Below, piece after piece: positions 8,504 to 16,218 of a stretch of DNA of 64,000 nt. The notes under the pieces are model-generated. The model was not told the origin of the DNA and did not search any database. It saw only the letters and a list, made by a program, of their open reading frames with translations. The position numbers and the translations under genes were made by a program. The first letter of the stretch is position 1. Each line of letters begins with the position of its first letter. This DNA comes from Anaerocolumna cellulosilytica (lineage in GTDB: Bacteria > Bacillota > Clostridia > Lachnospirales > Lachnospiraceae): the NCBI RefSeq assembly GCF_014218335.1, contig NZ_AP023367.1, positions 1,861,501 to 1,925,500 of the forward strand, read 5' to 3'.

Positions 8504-8620
8504 CGATTTGCGGAAGAAAGTGTATGATTTAAGCATTTGACGCGGAAGATAACCATAGAAGCAAATCGGGTGAGGACACGCAATTTAAAAAGCAAAAGTT
8601 GTATGCATGCAGATGGGAGT
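8504..8620 (+). promoter_or_regulatory. Structured leader of the diguanylate cyclase gene
   Basis: CGATTTGC (8504-8511) pairs perfectly with GCAAATCG (8561-8568). An alternative pairing TTGCG/CGCAA (8508-8512 with 8579-8583) would exclude it. The region ends in TGCATGCAGATGGGAG (8604-8619), resembling the leader ends at 16203 and 61574. It does not match the c-di-GMP-I or -II consensus I know. Between the terminator at 8328 and this leader nothing else was recognised. Confidence 0.4.
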
Positions 8621-8678
8621 TAGGTTAAGACGAAACACCTTATGGGGCTTATTATAACACATATGTAGGAGGTGTTTA

Positions 8679-10196
8679 ATGAAACGCAAGTATTCCATTT
8701 TTGTAGTAACCTTTATAATTATAATATGCACTGTGGTAAGCAGCCTTTTTTTGCTTTCTATTAATAAGGTAAGCAACATATACATTGATAAAACCCAGGA
8801 ATCCATCTATAGCCTGAAGAGGATTTTTTTAAAAGATACTGTGGACAATTTAGTGAAGGAAATAGATATAGAACGGGAGACTACCGCTGATGATATAAGA
8901 TTAATTGTGGATAATATATATTCTATAATACGATTAGAGCTTAAAAATGCTGATTATTCATTGGAAGAAAGGATTCTCAGCCATTTTAAGTATAATAAGA
9001 ATGATTATTGGACGGTGCTTTTGTGGGATAACAGTAAGAACCAGCCCATATACAATCCTCAGCAGATAAAAGGAGATACATGGAATACAGTAATATATAA
9101 GCTTACCTCAGAGCTGTCCTCTTACCGAATTATAACGGAAGGCAGAATAACTGCAATATTCGGTATTAACAATTCTTATATAGACGAATTGGTTAAAGCC
9201 AAAATTATTGAAAAAATCAGAACGCTACGATTTGAGGAAGATTCCTATATATGGATTAATGAAATATTAAATTATGAAGGCGGAGATAACTATGCCATCC
9301 GGAAAGTCCATCCCAATATGCCGGAAACAGAAGGGATGTATCTTTCCACATCTATGACAGATATAAAAGGAGAACATCCCTACCAGACGGAGTTAGATGG
9401 CATAAAACAAAACGGAGAGTTATTTTTTACTTATTATTTTAAAAAATATGAGAGTGATGAAATCTCTAAGAAACTAACCTATGCAAAGCTGTATAAAGAA
9501 TATGACTGGGTAATTGCAATGGGAATTCAACTAGATGATATGCAGAGTTATATAGACCAGACTACAGGGGAAAGCAAAAGCTTAGCTTCCAGGCTCACCA
9601 TTGCTTTAGTCTTTATTTTCTTTGTTATATTATTTTTAAGCTTTGCTTTGATTTTAGGTATTGAAAAAATGTACCATCATACTGCGAAAAGACAATTAGA
9701 AGCAGAAGTAAATCATGATCCGCTGACAAAAGCTTATAGTAGAAGATATGGGGACAAAGAGCTTAACCATGCCTTTAAAGAGTTTAAACAGACAGGCATC
9801 AGTCCTGGCATAATGTTATTTGATATGGATTATTTTAAAAAAATTAACGATACTTACGGACATGCTGTAGGTGACCTGGTTTTGATTGAAATAGTCAAGA
9901 GTATGAATCGGTTTATAAGAAGTACGGATAAATTAATCCGGTGGGGCGGAGATGAATTTGTTGCCGTTTTTAATGGTTTACAGAAGGAAAATGCCCATTA
10001 TTTCGGCGAAAAGATGTTGATGGTCGCTTCTGCTATAAAGGTGCGGGTTGGTGAGGAAATCATTTATCCTACAATTTCTATTGGGATATCCTACTTTGAG
10101 GAAACAGATATAGACTATACAGATGTGTTAAAGCGTGCTGATGATGCTTTATATCAATCAAAAACTAAGGGTAGAAAGCAAACTACAGTAAATTAA
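8679..10196 (+). CDS. Membrane diguanylate cyclase with Cache sensor
   Basis: A 505-residue protein: membrane segment at about 5-28, an extracellular Cache-type sensor (roughly 35-300, with YIWINEI, HPNMPETEGM and YDWVIAMGI), a second membrane segment (about 308-330), then a GGDEF domain (about 345-505). The active-site motif GGDEF is intact at 423-427, and RSTD at 414-417, five residues before it, is a canonical inhibitory I-site. It should make cyclic di-GMP from two GTP in response to a small extracellular ligand and be product-inhibited. AGGAGG precedes the ATG. No EAL or HD-GYP partner is nearby. The long upstream leader suggests post-transcriptional control. Confidence 0.94.
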   Translation: MKRKYSIFVVTFIIIICTVVSSLFLLSINKVSNIYIDKTQESIYSLKRIFLKDTVDNLVKEIDIERETTADDIRLIVDNIYSIIRLELKNADYSLEERILSHFKYNKNDYWTVLLWDNSKNQPIYNPQQIKGDTWNTVIYKLTSELSSYRIITEGRITAIFGINNSYIDELVKAKIIEKIRTLRFEEDSYIWINEILNYEGGDNYAIRKVHPNMPETEGMYLSTSMTDIKGEHPYQTELDGIKQNGELFFTYYFKKYESDEISKKLTYAKLYKEYDWVIAMGIQLDDMQSYIDQTTGESKSLASRLTIALVFIFFVILFLSFALILGIEKMYHHTAKRQLEAEVNHDPLTKAYSRRYGDKELNHAFKEFKQTGISPGIMLFDMDYFKKINDTYGHAVGDLVLIEIVKSMNRFIRSTDKLIRWGGDEFVAVFNGLQKENAHYFGEKMLMVASAIKVRVGEEIIYPTISIGISYFEETDIDYTDVLKRADDALYQSKTKGRKQTTVN

Positions 10197-10242
10197 ATAG
10201 CAAAAAGTATTTTTCAATGATGGTTACAAGATAATAAACGAA

Positions 10243-10311
10243 TGTAGAATCTGCAAAAAACATGTAGAATAGGCATTACCTCTTGTGAATCTGCGTTTCA
10301 TAAAATATAAT
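10243..10311 (+). promoter_or_regulatory. Promoter with paired upstream boxes (copy 1)
   Basis: Two boxes TGTAGAATNNGC start at 10243 and 10263, 20 bases apart. The -35 element TTGTGA (10283-10288) is a further 20 bases on and TATAAT follows at 10306-10311 after a 17-base spacer. Copy 2 at 10630 has identical spacing throughout. The boxes look like direct-repeat activator sites. Confidence 0.6.
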
Positions 10312-10317
10312 AAAAAT

Positions 10318-10556
10318 GTAAGGATTTTACAATAAAATCTTAATAAAGGAGGGACAGGGAATACATATTGAGTTGGGATATAGTAATTCGATATAACGTG
10401 TTTGTGGGAACACTTTATATCGGATTGGTTTAGCCAGTAAAATCTAAATTTGAAATGGGATGTTTATAACCGTAAATTGGATGGAATAGTGGGATTATTT
10501 ATACGGGGATAGAAAAAGCAGCAGAGGGCACAGGGAATGTCACTGCTGTTTTTTGT
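10318..10556 (+). ncRNA. Orphan leader transcript ending at a terminator
   Basis: From the promoter at 10306 to the terminator at 10517 there is no long ORF. GGAGGGACAGGGAATACAT (10348-10366) parallels GGAGGGCAGCAAAGAATATA in the pectate-lyase leader. A long hairpin CGATATAA/TTATATCG with inner GTGTT/AACAC covers about 10389-10422. Either this is a free-standing small RNA of about 230 nt or a promoter/leader duplicate that lost its gene. A TTG-started frame of about 21 codons (10369) is present but unconvincing. Confidence 0.4.
10517..10554 (+). terminator. Rho-independent terminator of the orphan leader
   Basis: AGCAGCAG pairs with CTGCTGTT and is followed by a run of T at 10549-10554. Confidence 0.7.
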
Positions 10557-10629
10557 ACTATTTTTTTCTTATATAAGTACAAAAAGAACAATGAACGGCT
10601 GTATAAATTTACAATATAAGTTAATAATA

Positions 10630-10698
10630 TGTAGAATAAGCAAAAAAAATGTAGAATAAGCAAGAACTATTGTAAAGTATTAGTAAAAAAAATATAAT
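10630..10698 (+). promoter_or_regulatory. Promoter with paired upstream boxes (copy 2), pectate lyase
   Basis: TGTAGAATAAGC boxes start at 10630 and 10650; -35 TTGTAA is at 10670-10675 and TATAAT at 10693-10698. All spacings equal those of copy 1. The 190-nt leader that follows holds GGAGGG (10733), ATGGGTTGGG (10755) and a hairpin GTATGAAT/ATTCATAC. Confidence 0.6.
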
Positions 10699-10887
10699 AA
10701 AATTGCAACAAGAGTATGTAGTTTATGGAGAAGGAGGGCAGCAAAGAATATATAATGGGTTGGGTTATTTAGAGAAGGTATGAATTTCTCATTAAAGAGT
10801 ATTCATACGGAAAGAAGGCAATCGAATCTGGGGTGGGTTTGATTACTGTGAAACAAGGTGTTTTAAGAGAGGGAGGAAAAATAAGGA

Positions 10888-10929
10888 ATGAATATCTTAG
10901 AAACAAGAATGAATATTTTGAAAACAAGA
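10888..10929 (+). repeat. Tandem 21-bp repeat at the start of the pectate lyase gene
   Basis: Codons 1-7 and 8-14 encode MNILETR and MNILKTR with nearly the same bases, and a partial third copy (AAGAATAAAC) follows. Each unit brings its own ATG, so translation could start at either. Confidence 0.6.
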
Positions 10930-13035
10930 ATAAACAGTAAGTTTATTGTATGTGCACTTGTCCTTGCAATGCTTATGGGTGCCTTTGCCAATGTTAAAAT
11001 CTTTGCAGCTGGTGTTTCAGTAACGGAAAGCGGAAGTTGGTATGAAAGCGCCTATATAAAATGGCAGCCCTTGCAAAGCGCTAAGGGTTACAATGTATAT
11101 GTGAAACCAGCAAATGCTTCCGATTCAGCTTATGTCCAAATTGATAACCAGCTAATCAGACAATATGCCACATACTGGAGGGCGGATGCAGTAGGACTTT
11201 CCGCAGGAAATTATTTCGTAAAAGTAGAGGCAGTACTTTCTAATGGTACGAAAGTAAACCATGTATCCTCTACTTTGGAGGTAAAGGCGCACGACAGAAG
11301 TGGTTTTGCATTTTCTGGTGAGTCACAATATAAAACCGGCTCGGGTGCCTATAAGGAGGATGGAACCTTAAAGGATGGAGCACAGGTTATTTATATAACG
11401 TCCGAGACAGCCAAAACAGTAGAACTGGATGTAATCGTAAATAGTTCCGGTAAGTTACAGACGGGTACTGGCATTGGTGAAATATTAAACTTACGGCAGA
11501 AAGGCTATGATACACGACCTCTTTCCATTCGTTTCCTTGGAAGGGTAACGGATGAAAATATGAGTGGGCAGTTAAATAGCAGCGGTTACCTACAGGTAAA
11601 AGGAAAGTCCTCCTATGCCGAAATGAACATGACACTGGAGGGGATTGGTGAAGATGCAACTGCTTACGGCTGGGGAATTTTATTAAGAAATTGTGGAAAT
11701 GTAGAAGTACGGAATCTAGGAATCATGTTATTTCCTGATGATGGTATCTCTCTGGATACCGGTAACTGTAATATATGGGTACATAATAATGATATCTTTT
11801 ACGGAAGAGCTGGCTCCGATGCAGATCAGGCAAAAGGGGACGGCTCTGCGGATGTAAAAGGTGCATCTACTTATGTTACTATTTCTTATAATCATTTTTG
11901 GGACTCCGGTAAAAGCTCCCTATGCGGTATGAGTGATACGGCAGAATTCTTTGTAACCTACCACCATAACTGGTATGACCATTCTGATTCCCGCCATCCG
12001 CGTATTCGTGTGGCCTCCGTACATATCTATAATAATTATTTTGATGGGAATTCAAAATATGGCGTGGGTACTACAAAAGGCAGTTCTGCCTTTGTAGAAG
12101 CTAATTATTTCAGAAATTGTAAATATCCTATGATGAGTTCGAAACAAGGAACAGATGCGCTGGGCGACGGAACTTTCTCCGGTGAGAACGGTGGTATGAT
12201 AAAGGCTTATAATAATATTGTAGAAGGTGCGTCCAGTCTTATCTATGCCAACTCAGATGCCGGAACAACCAGAGCAGATAACCGCTCCTATGATGCCTAT
12301 CTGGCATCAGAAAGAAATGAAATAGTACCAGCCTCTTATAAAACCATAGCAGGAGGTACAGGCTATAATAATTTTGATACCAGAAAAGATATGGGAGTAG
12401 CTCTTTCTGCGATTGATTCGGTTGGTGATGTAAAGGCGATTGTAACTGCTGATGCCGGTCGTTTAAATGGCGGAGATTTTACCTGGGTATTTGATAATGC
12501 AGTTGATGATAAGTTGTATACGGTAAATACTGCTTTAATGAATAAAATCAGAAATTATCAATCCGAACTTATTTCTGTTGGAGGCAATTCAGAACAAGTT
12601 ACACCTATACCAACTACAATTCCGACGGTAGTACCAACAGCAGTACCAACCGTAACACCGACAGCAGTTCCTACAGTAAATCCAACACCAACACCGGTTA
12701 CTGGCGGTTATATACATAACTTTACCACAGACGGAAAAGATAGTAGTTTTTTTACCATTAAAGGGAACCTATCCTCCAGTAAAGGTTCAGTTATCTATGA
12801 AGGCATAACACTGACCCAGTGTTTGAAGATGGAAAGCTCCACCAATATTGAGTTTACCTTAAGTGAACCGGCTTCCTTAACCTTAGTATTTAATTCCCCG
12901 GATGGAGTGAACGTAAAGATTGATAATACGGAGCATCCGGTAAGAGATGGAATTGTAACCGTTTTACTTGACAGCGGAGTGCATGCTGTTACCAAAGGGG
13001 ATGTTGCTAATTTATACTATATGGAAGTGAAATAA
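10888..13035 (+). CDS. Secreted pectate lyase, family PL1, with FnIII-like and C-terminal modules
   Basis: A 715-residue secreted enzyme cleaving polygalacturonate by beta-elimination. A signal peptide covers about residues 1-41 (hydrophobic core CALVLAMLMGAF). A fibronectin-III-like module follows (about 45-135), then the PL1 parallel beta-helix (about 140-500). The latter shows FPDDGISLD, the calcium-site aspartates near SDADQAKGDG, and SDSRHPRIR with the catalytic arginine region at R369-R374. A Thr/Pro-rich linker (about 568-605) leads to a C-terminal beta-sandwich of about 105 residues, probably carbohydrate-binding. GGGAGG lies about 12 bases before the ATG. The first two heptads, MNILETR MNILKTR, are a near-exact tandem duplication. 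Control is probably through the box-bearing promoter at 10630. Confidence 0.93.
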   Translation: MNILETRMNILKTRINSKFIVCALVLAMLMGAFANVKIFAAGVSVTESGSWYESAYIKWQPLQSAKGYNVYVKPANASDSAYVQIDNQLIRQYATYWRADAVGLSAGNYFVKVEAVLSNGTKVNHVSSTLEVKAHDRSGFAFSGESQYKTGSGAYKEDGTLKDGAQVIYITSETAKTVELDVIVNSSGKLQTGTGIGEILNLRQKGYDTRPLSIRFLGRVTDENMSGQLNSSGYLQVKGKSSYAEMNMTLEGIGEDATAYGWGILLRNCGNVEVRNLGIMLFPDDGISLDTGNCNIWVHNNDIFYGRAGSDADQAKGDGSADVKGASTYVTISYNHFWDSGKSSLCGMSDTAEFFVTYHHNWYDHSDSRHPRIRVASVHIYNNYFDGNSKYGVGTTKGSSAFVEANYFRNCKYPMMSSKQGTDALGDGTFSGENGGMIKAYNNIVEGASSLIYANSDAGTTRADNRSYDAYLASERNEIVPASYKTIAGGTGYNNFDTRKDMGVALSAIDSVGDVKAIVTADAGRLNGGDFTWVFDNAVDDKLYTVNTALMNKIRNYQSELISVGGNSEQVTPIPTTIPTVVPTAVPTVTPTAVPTVNPTPTPVTGGYIHNFTTDGKDSSFFTIKGNLSSSKGSVIYEGITLTQCLKMESSTNIEFTLSEPASLTLVFNSPDGVNVKIDNTEHPVRDGIVTVLLDSGVHAVTKGDVANLYYMEVK

Positions 13036-13044
13036 AACTATTAC

Positions 13045-13082
13045 TTGCCAGCATTATGACAAATTCAGTATAATGCTGGCAA
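13045..13082 (+). terminator. Stem-loop after pectate lyase, probable terminator
   Basis: A 13-bp perfect stem TTGCCAGCATTAT / ATAATGCTGGCAA lies ten bases after the stop codon. Its T tract is poor, so it may act mainly as a 3'-end stabiliser. Confidence 0.55.
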
Positions 13083-13100
13083 TAATTATGAAAAAAAATG

Positions 13101-13155
13101 TTGATTTTTCTGCTAAAGTATGTTATAAATTTAACATACATGTTCTAAAACATGT
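13101..13155 (+). promoter_or_regulatory. Promoter and palindromic operators of the flavin reductase
   Basis: TTGATT (13101-13106) and TATAAA (13124-13129) with a 17-base spacer form the promoter. GTATGTTA/TAACATAC (13118-13125 and 13132-13139) overlaps the -10 box, and a second palindrome ACATGTT-CTAA-AACATGT follows at 13138-13155. The TetR regulator at 15303 is the natural candidate to bind them (inference). Confidence 0.6.
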
Positions 13156-13180
13156 TCTATATTTAATCAGGGAGGAAGTT

Positions 13181-15085
13181 ATGAAGAAAAATTTATTTGG
13201 CAGAACTGGAAAAAGATTTATGGCCTTAGGTCTGACAGCAATGTTAACGGTATCTTTGTTTGCTGGCTGTACAAAGAAAACTGTCCCAAGTAATTCCCAG
13301 TCAGGTGCCGAACCCACGACAGGTGTTGTAACTACGGAGGAAGGAAAGTATACAGCAGGAACTTACACAGCGACAGTAACCGGTATGCATGAAATGACTG
13401 TTACTGTTACAGTATCAGAAACGGAAATTCTGGACATTAAAGTTGACCATCAGGAGACACCGGGTGTCGGAGAACCAGCAGTGGAATCCATTCCAGCTGA
13501 AATTCTTGACATTCAGGGACTTGGCGTTGATACTGTATCCGGTGCCACTTTGACAAGTAATGGTATATTAGAAGGTGTGAAGGAATGTTTAAAACAGGCA
13601 GGCCTTAGCGACGAAGAAATAGAGAATTTGGCAAAAATAAAAAAAGCTGTGGAAGAGGAAGAAGACCAGGAACTGACTGCTGACGTTGTTGTAATCGGAG
13701 CAGGCGGTGCCGGTATGGCAGCAGCAGTTACTGCTAGTCAGGCAGGCAAAAAAGTAATTGTAATTGAAAAAACTGGAAAGATGGGTGGTAACACTATACT
13801 TTCAGGTGGAGCACTAAATGCAGTAGATGAGGGAAGTGAAACGGCTCTTGCCAATAAAGACAGTGTGGAAAATCACTTTAACCAGACTTTTGAAGGAGGA
13901 GATAAAGAAGGGGATTCTGTATTAGTACATTCCCTTGTTGAAAATGCTTGGTCAGGAGTAGAATGGTTAAAGAGCCTTGGTATGGAATTTAATGATGGTG
14001 TGTTTACCGTAACCGGTGGTATGTGGCCTCGTGCTCATAAACCGGTAGAACCGGAAGGCACAGGCTTCTTTAAAACCTACCAGGAATACCTTAATACCCA
14101 TAGTGAAATCACCATGGTGTATAATACAACAGCAAAAGAATTTGTTGTTGAAAACGGCGTGGTAACAGGCGTAGTTTGTACCGGTAAAACTGGTAATACA
14201 ATAACTGTTAAAGCTTCAAATGGTGTAGTACTTGCAACCGGAGGTTTTGGTCAAAATATCGAAATGCGTATAAAGTACAATGATATAACAAAGAAATGGC
14301 CGACCTTGGATGAATCCATACCAAGCACCAACACGAGCGGAATTACAGGTGACGGTATTATTATGGCAGAAGCAATAGGAGCTAATCTTGTTCAAATGGG
14401 TAACATTCAGTTATTACCATTAGGTGATCCTAAGACAGGAAGCCTTTCTGGTAACATAGAACATGCAGTAGAAAGCCGTATCTTTGTTAATCTGGAGGGT
14501 AACCGTTTTGTGAATGAAGGCGGTCGCCGTGATGAAATGACTTTGGCATTATTTGAACAACCTGAAACAAAAATGTATATCGTTATGGATAGCGATACAT
14601 ATAAAGAAGGCAACGAGTTAAATAACTTTGGCGAAAGTATCGCCGATTTAGTAGCTGCCGGACGCGCTTTAAAAGCTGATACATTGGAAGAGCTGGCAGC
14701 ACTTATGGGAGTACCTGCAAAAAATCTTCTGGAAACGGTGGAAAATTACAACCGTTATTGTAAGGGTGGAGATGCAGAAGGACAAACCGATGAATTCGGT
14801 CGTATTTTATTCACAGATACAGATGGTGTAAACAACGGAATCAATAATGGGCCTTTCTATGCAGCACTTCGTGTACCTACCGTACACCATACAATGGGTG
14901 GTGTTCAAATCAATGAACAGGCTCAAGTTATGGATACAAATGGTAATGTAATTCCGGGACTGTTTGCTGCCGGTGAGGTAACAGGAGGCATCCATGGAAG
15001 TAACCGACTTGGAGGTAATGCCTTGACTGACACGGTAGTATTCGGACGTATTGCTGGTACAAGTGCATCAGAATTTACAAAATAA
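13181..15085 (+). CDS. Exported FMN/FAD-dependent reductase (fumarate/urocanate reductase-like)
   Basis: A 634-residue flavoprotein. The signal peptide ends at a lipobox (SLFAGC). An FMN_bind domain (about 45-150) carries SGAT at 120-123, whose threonine is the usual covalent FMN site. The FAD_binding_2 domain (about 165-634) begins VVVIGAGGAGMAA and contains NRFVNEGGRRDEM, the active-site arginine region of the fumarate reductase/FccA family. Such lipoproteins take electrons from an extracellular flavin-transfer chain and reduce an organic acceptor such as fumarate, urocanate or an aryl acrylate; the acceptor cannot be read here. The start at 13181 is set by GGGAGG eight bases upstream; an upstream in-frame extension lacks a ribosome site. 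A TetR gene follows. Confidence 0.9.
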   Translation: MKKNLFGRTGKRFMALGLTAMLTVSLFAGCTKKTVPSNSQSGAEPTTGVVTTEEGKYTAGTYTATVTGMHEMTVTVTVSETEILDIKVDHQETPGVGEPAVESIPAEILDIQGLGVDTVSGATLTSNGILEGVKECLKQAGLSDEEIENLAKIKKAVEEEEDQELTADVVVIGAGGAGMAAAVTASQAGKKVIVIEKTGKMGGNTILSGGALNAVDEGSETALANKDSVENHFNQTFEGGDKEGDSVLVHSLVENAWSGVEWLKSLGMEFNDGVFTVTGGMWPRAHKPVEPEGTGFFKTYQEYLNTHSEITMVYNTTAKEFVVENGVVTGVVCTGKTGNTITVKASNGVVLATGGFGQNIEMRIKYNDITKKWPTLDESIPSTNTSGITGDGIIMAEAIGANLVQMGNIQLLPLGDPKTGSLSGNIEHAVESRIFVNLEGNRFVNEGGRRDEMTLALFEQPETKMYIVMDSDTYKEGNELNNFGESIADLVAAGRALKADTLEELAALMGVPAKNLLETVENYNRYCKGGDAEGQTDEFGRILFTDTDGVNNGINNGPFYAALRVPTVHHTMGGVQINEQAQVMDTNGNVIPGLFAAGEVTGGIHGSNRLGGNALTDTVVFGRIAGTSASEFTK

Positions 15086-15108
15086 TTGAATAAGCCGAGA
15101 ACAATGCT

Positions 15109-15152
15109 CTGTAAAAGGTACATATTAAGTACTTTTTACAGGGTATTTTTGT
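15109..15152 (+). terminator. Rho-independent terminator after the flavin reductase
   Basis: CTGTAAAAGGTAC pairs with GTACTTTTTACAG (one mismatch) and is followed by TATTTTTG. Confidence 0.85.
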
Positions 15153-15302
15153 TTAATGGTAAGGTTTCTTATGACAAGATTAATCGCAAAAAAAGGTGCC
15201 CATTCTTCCTTGGAGCATGAAACGGGTTTTCATTTCTGGAAAAAAATGATATAGTATTAAGGAACCCAAAAGATAAGGAACAGATATAAAGGAGATAGCG
15301 AA

Positions 15303-15890
15303 ATGAACCCGGAAATAAAACACAGGGCAAGAAAACAGGAACTATTTCAGCAGATAAACCAACTGATAGAAAAAGAGGGTTTTGCAAACCTGACAATTCG
15401 GAAAATATGTAAAAACCTTGATATATCTATTGGCACCTTCTATCATTATTTTCCCGATAAAAGCGATATTGCCTGGATACTATTCTCTGATATTGACAAT
15501 TATTTTGAAACAGAGGTAGTTAAGGAATTCAGTGATAAGGAACCGGATAATCTTATAACCTTCTCTATGGAATATGGAGCATTTATTATGAAACGAGGGG
15601 TGGAAAACTGTCGCTGCATTAATTTGGCTCCGCTAAAAAGCAAAGGTCACAGTTATTTAGATGAAGGTAGAAGTATTTTTTTGAACCTCTATGGTATTTT
15701 TCAAAGAGGAACTGAGAAGGAACAATTTGCACTTACTGGTGACAGTCTGGAAACTGCCCGTATGTATATGATATTACTGCGTGGTTATTGCACCGACTGG
15801 GCAAAGCGGGAGGGTAATTATGATTTGGTGGATGCGCTAAAACGTTTCAGCATATTGTTTTGCAAAAGTCTGATAAATAATCCTTCATAG
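15303..15890 (+). CDS. TetR/AcrR-family regulator
   Basis: A 195-residue regulator. The N-terminal helix-turn-helix (about 10-60) includes LTIRKICKNLDISIGTFYHYF, typical of the family with a C-terminal ligand domain. GGAGATAG lies just before the ATG. It has its own short upstream region and sits 217 bases after the reductase. TetR genes beside exported flavin reductases commonly sense the acceptor; here the palindromes at 13118-13155 are the likely targets (inference). Confidence 0.88.
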   Translation: MNPEIKHRARKQELFQQINQLIEKEGFANLTIRKICKNLDISIGTFYHYFPDKSDIAWILFSDIDNYFETEVVKEFSDKEPDNLITFSMEYGAFIMKRGVENCRCINLAPLKSKGHSYLDEGRSIFLNLYGIFQRGTEKEQFALTGDSLETARMYMILLRGYCTDWAKREGNYDLVDALKRFSILFCKSLINNPS

Positions 15891-15961
15891 TAGTATACTT
15901 TAGATATTGAGGTAATTAAATGTATACAGAGAAAAGATATACAAACAAGGGATGTACAGAA

Positions 15962-16008
15962 TAGAATAAGCAGAGCAAAAAATAAGCAAAGTGTTTATAT
16001 ACTATAAT
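15962..16008 (+). promoter_or_regulatory. Promoter with TAGAATAAGC box, ketopantoate-reductase-like gene
   Basis: TAGAATAAGC begins at 15962, 41 bases before TATAAT (16003-16008), exactly the spacing of the proximal box at 10652 and its TATAAT. A second AATAAGCA follows at 15981. No good -35 hexamer is present, which fits an activator-dependent promoter. Confidence 0.45.
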
Positions 16009-16048
16009 AAAGGATAAATCGATAAGACATTTAGAAAAAGAATCATAT

Positions 16049-16212
16049 GAGTGAAAGAAATACAGAAAAAGGAACGGCTGTCACATAGGATACGTTCACT
16101 CTTTACTAATTGTGGCAGTATCACAGGTAACCTGTGATATGCAATGGGGGAAAGGTTGAATAAAGATATAAAACCCCTTGATTTGTACGCGACAAATGGT
16201 CGCAGATGGGAG
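16049..16212 (+). promoter_or_regulatory. Pseudoknotted leader RNA, class of 61560-61690
   Basis: GAGTGAA (16049-16055) pairs with TTCACTC (16095-16101). CTGTCACA (16078-16085), inside that loop, pairs with TGTGGCAG (16111-16118), outside it, giving an H-type pseudoknot. A hairpin TATCACAGG-TAA-CCTGTGATA (16119-16139) follows directly, then TGCAATGGGG. Further on, GCGAC-AAATG-GTCGC (16189-16203) is followed by AGATGGGAG, whose GGGAG is the ribosome site for 16219. The region at 61560-61690 has the same order of pseudoknot, hairpin and ATGCAATGGG with different stem bases. It matches no riboswitch consensus I know. It fills most of the 328-base gap before the gene. Confidence 0.55.
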
Positions 16213-16218
16213 CGAAAT

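Noticed and set aside
8504-8620. c-di-GMP riboswitch upstream of the diguanylate cyclase
   Set aside because: GGACACGCAA is reminiscent of the class I core, but the flanking GCAAA/tetraloop helices and class II elements are absent.
16144-16218. N-terminal extension of the ketopantoate-reductase-like protein
   Set aside because: The in-frame codons coincide with conserved RNA stems, and the real start at 16219 has its own GGGAG and begins at the family's usual N-terminus.
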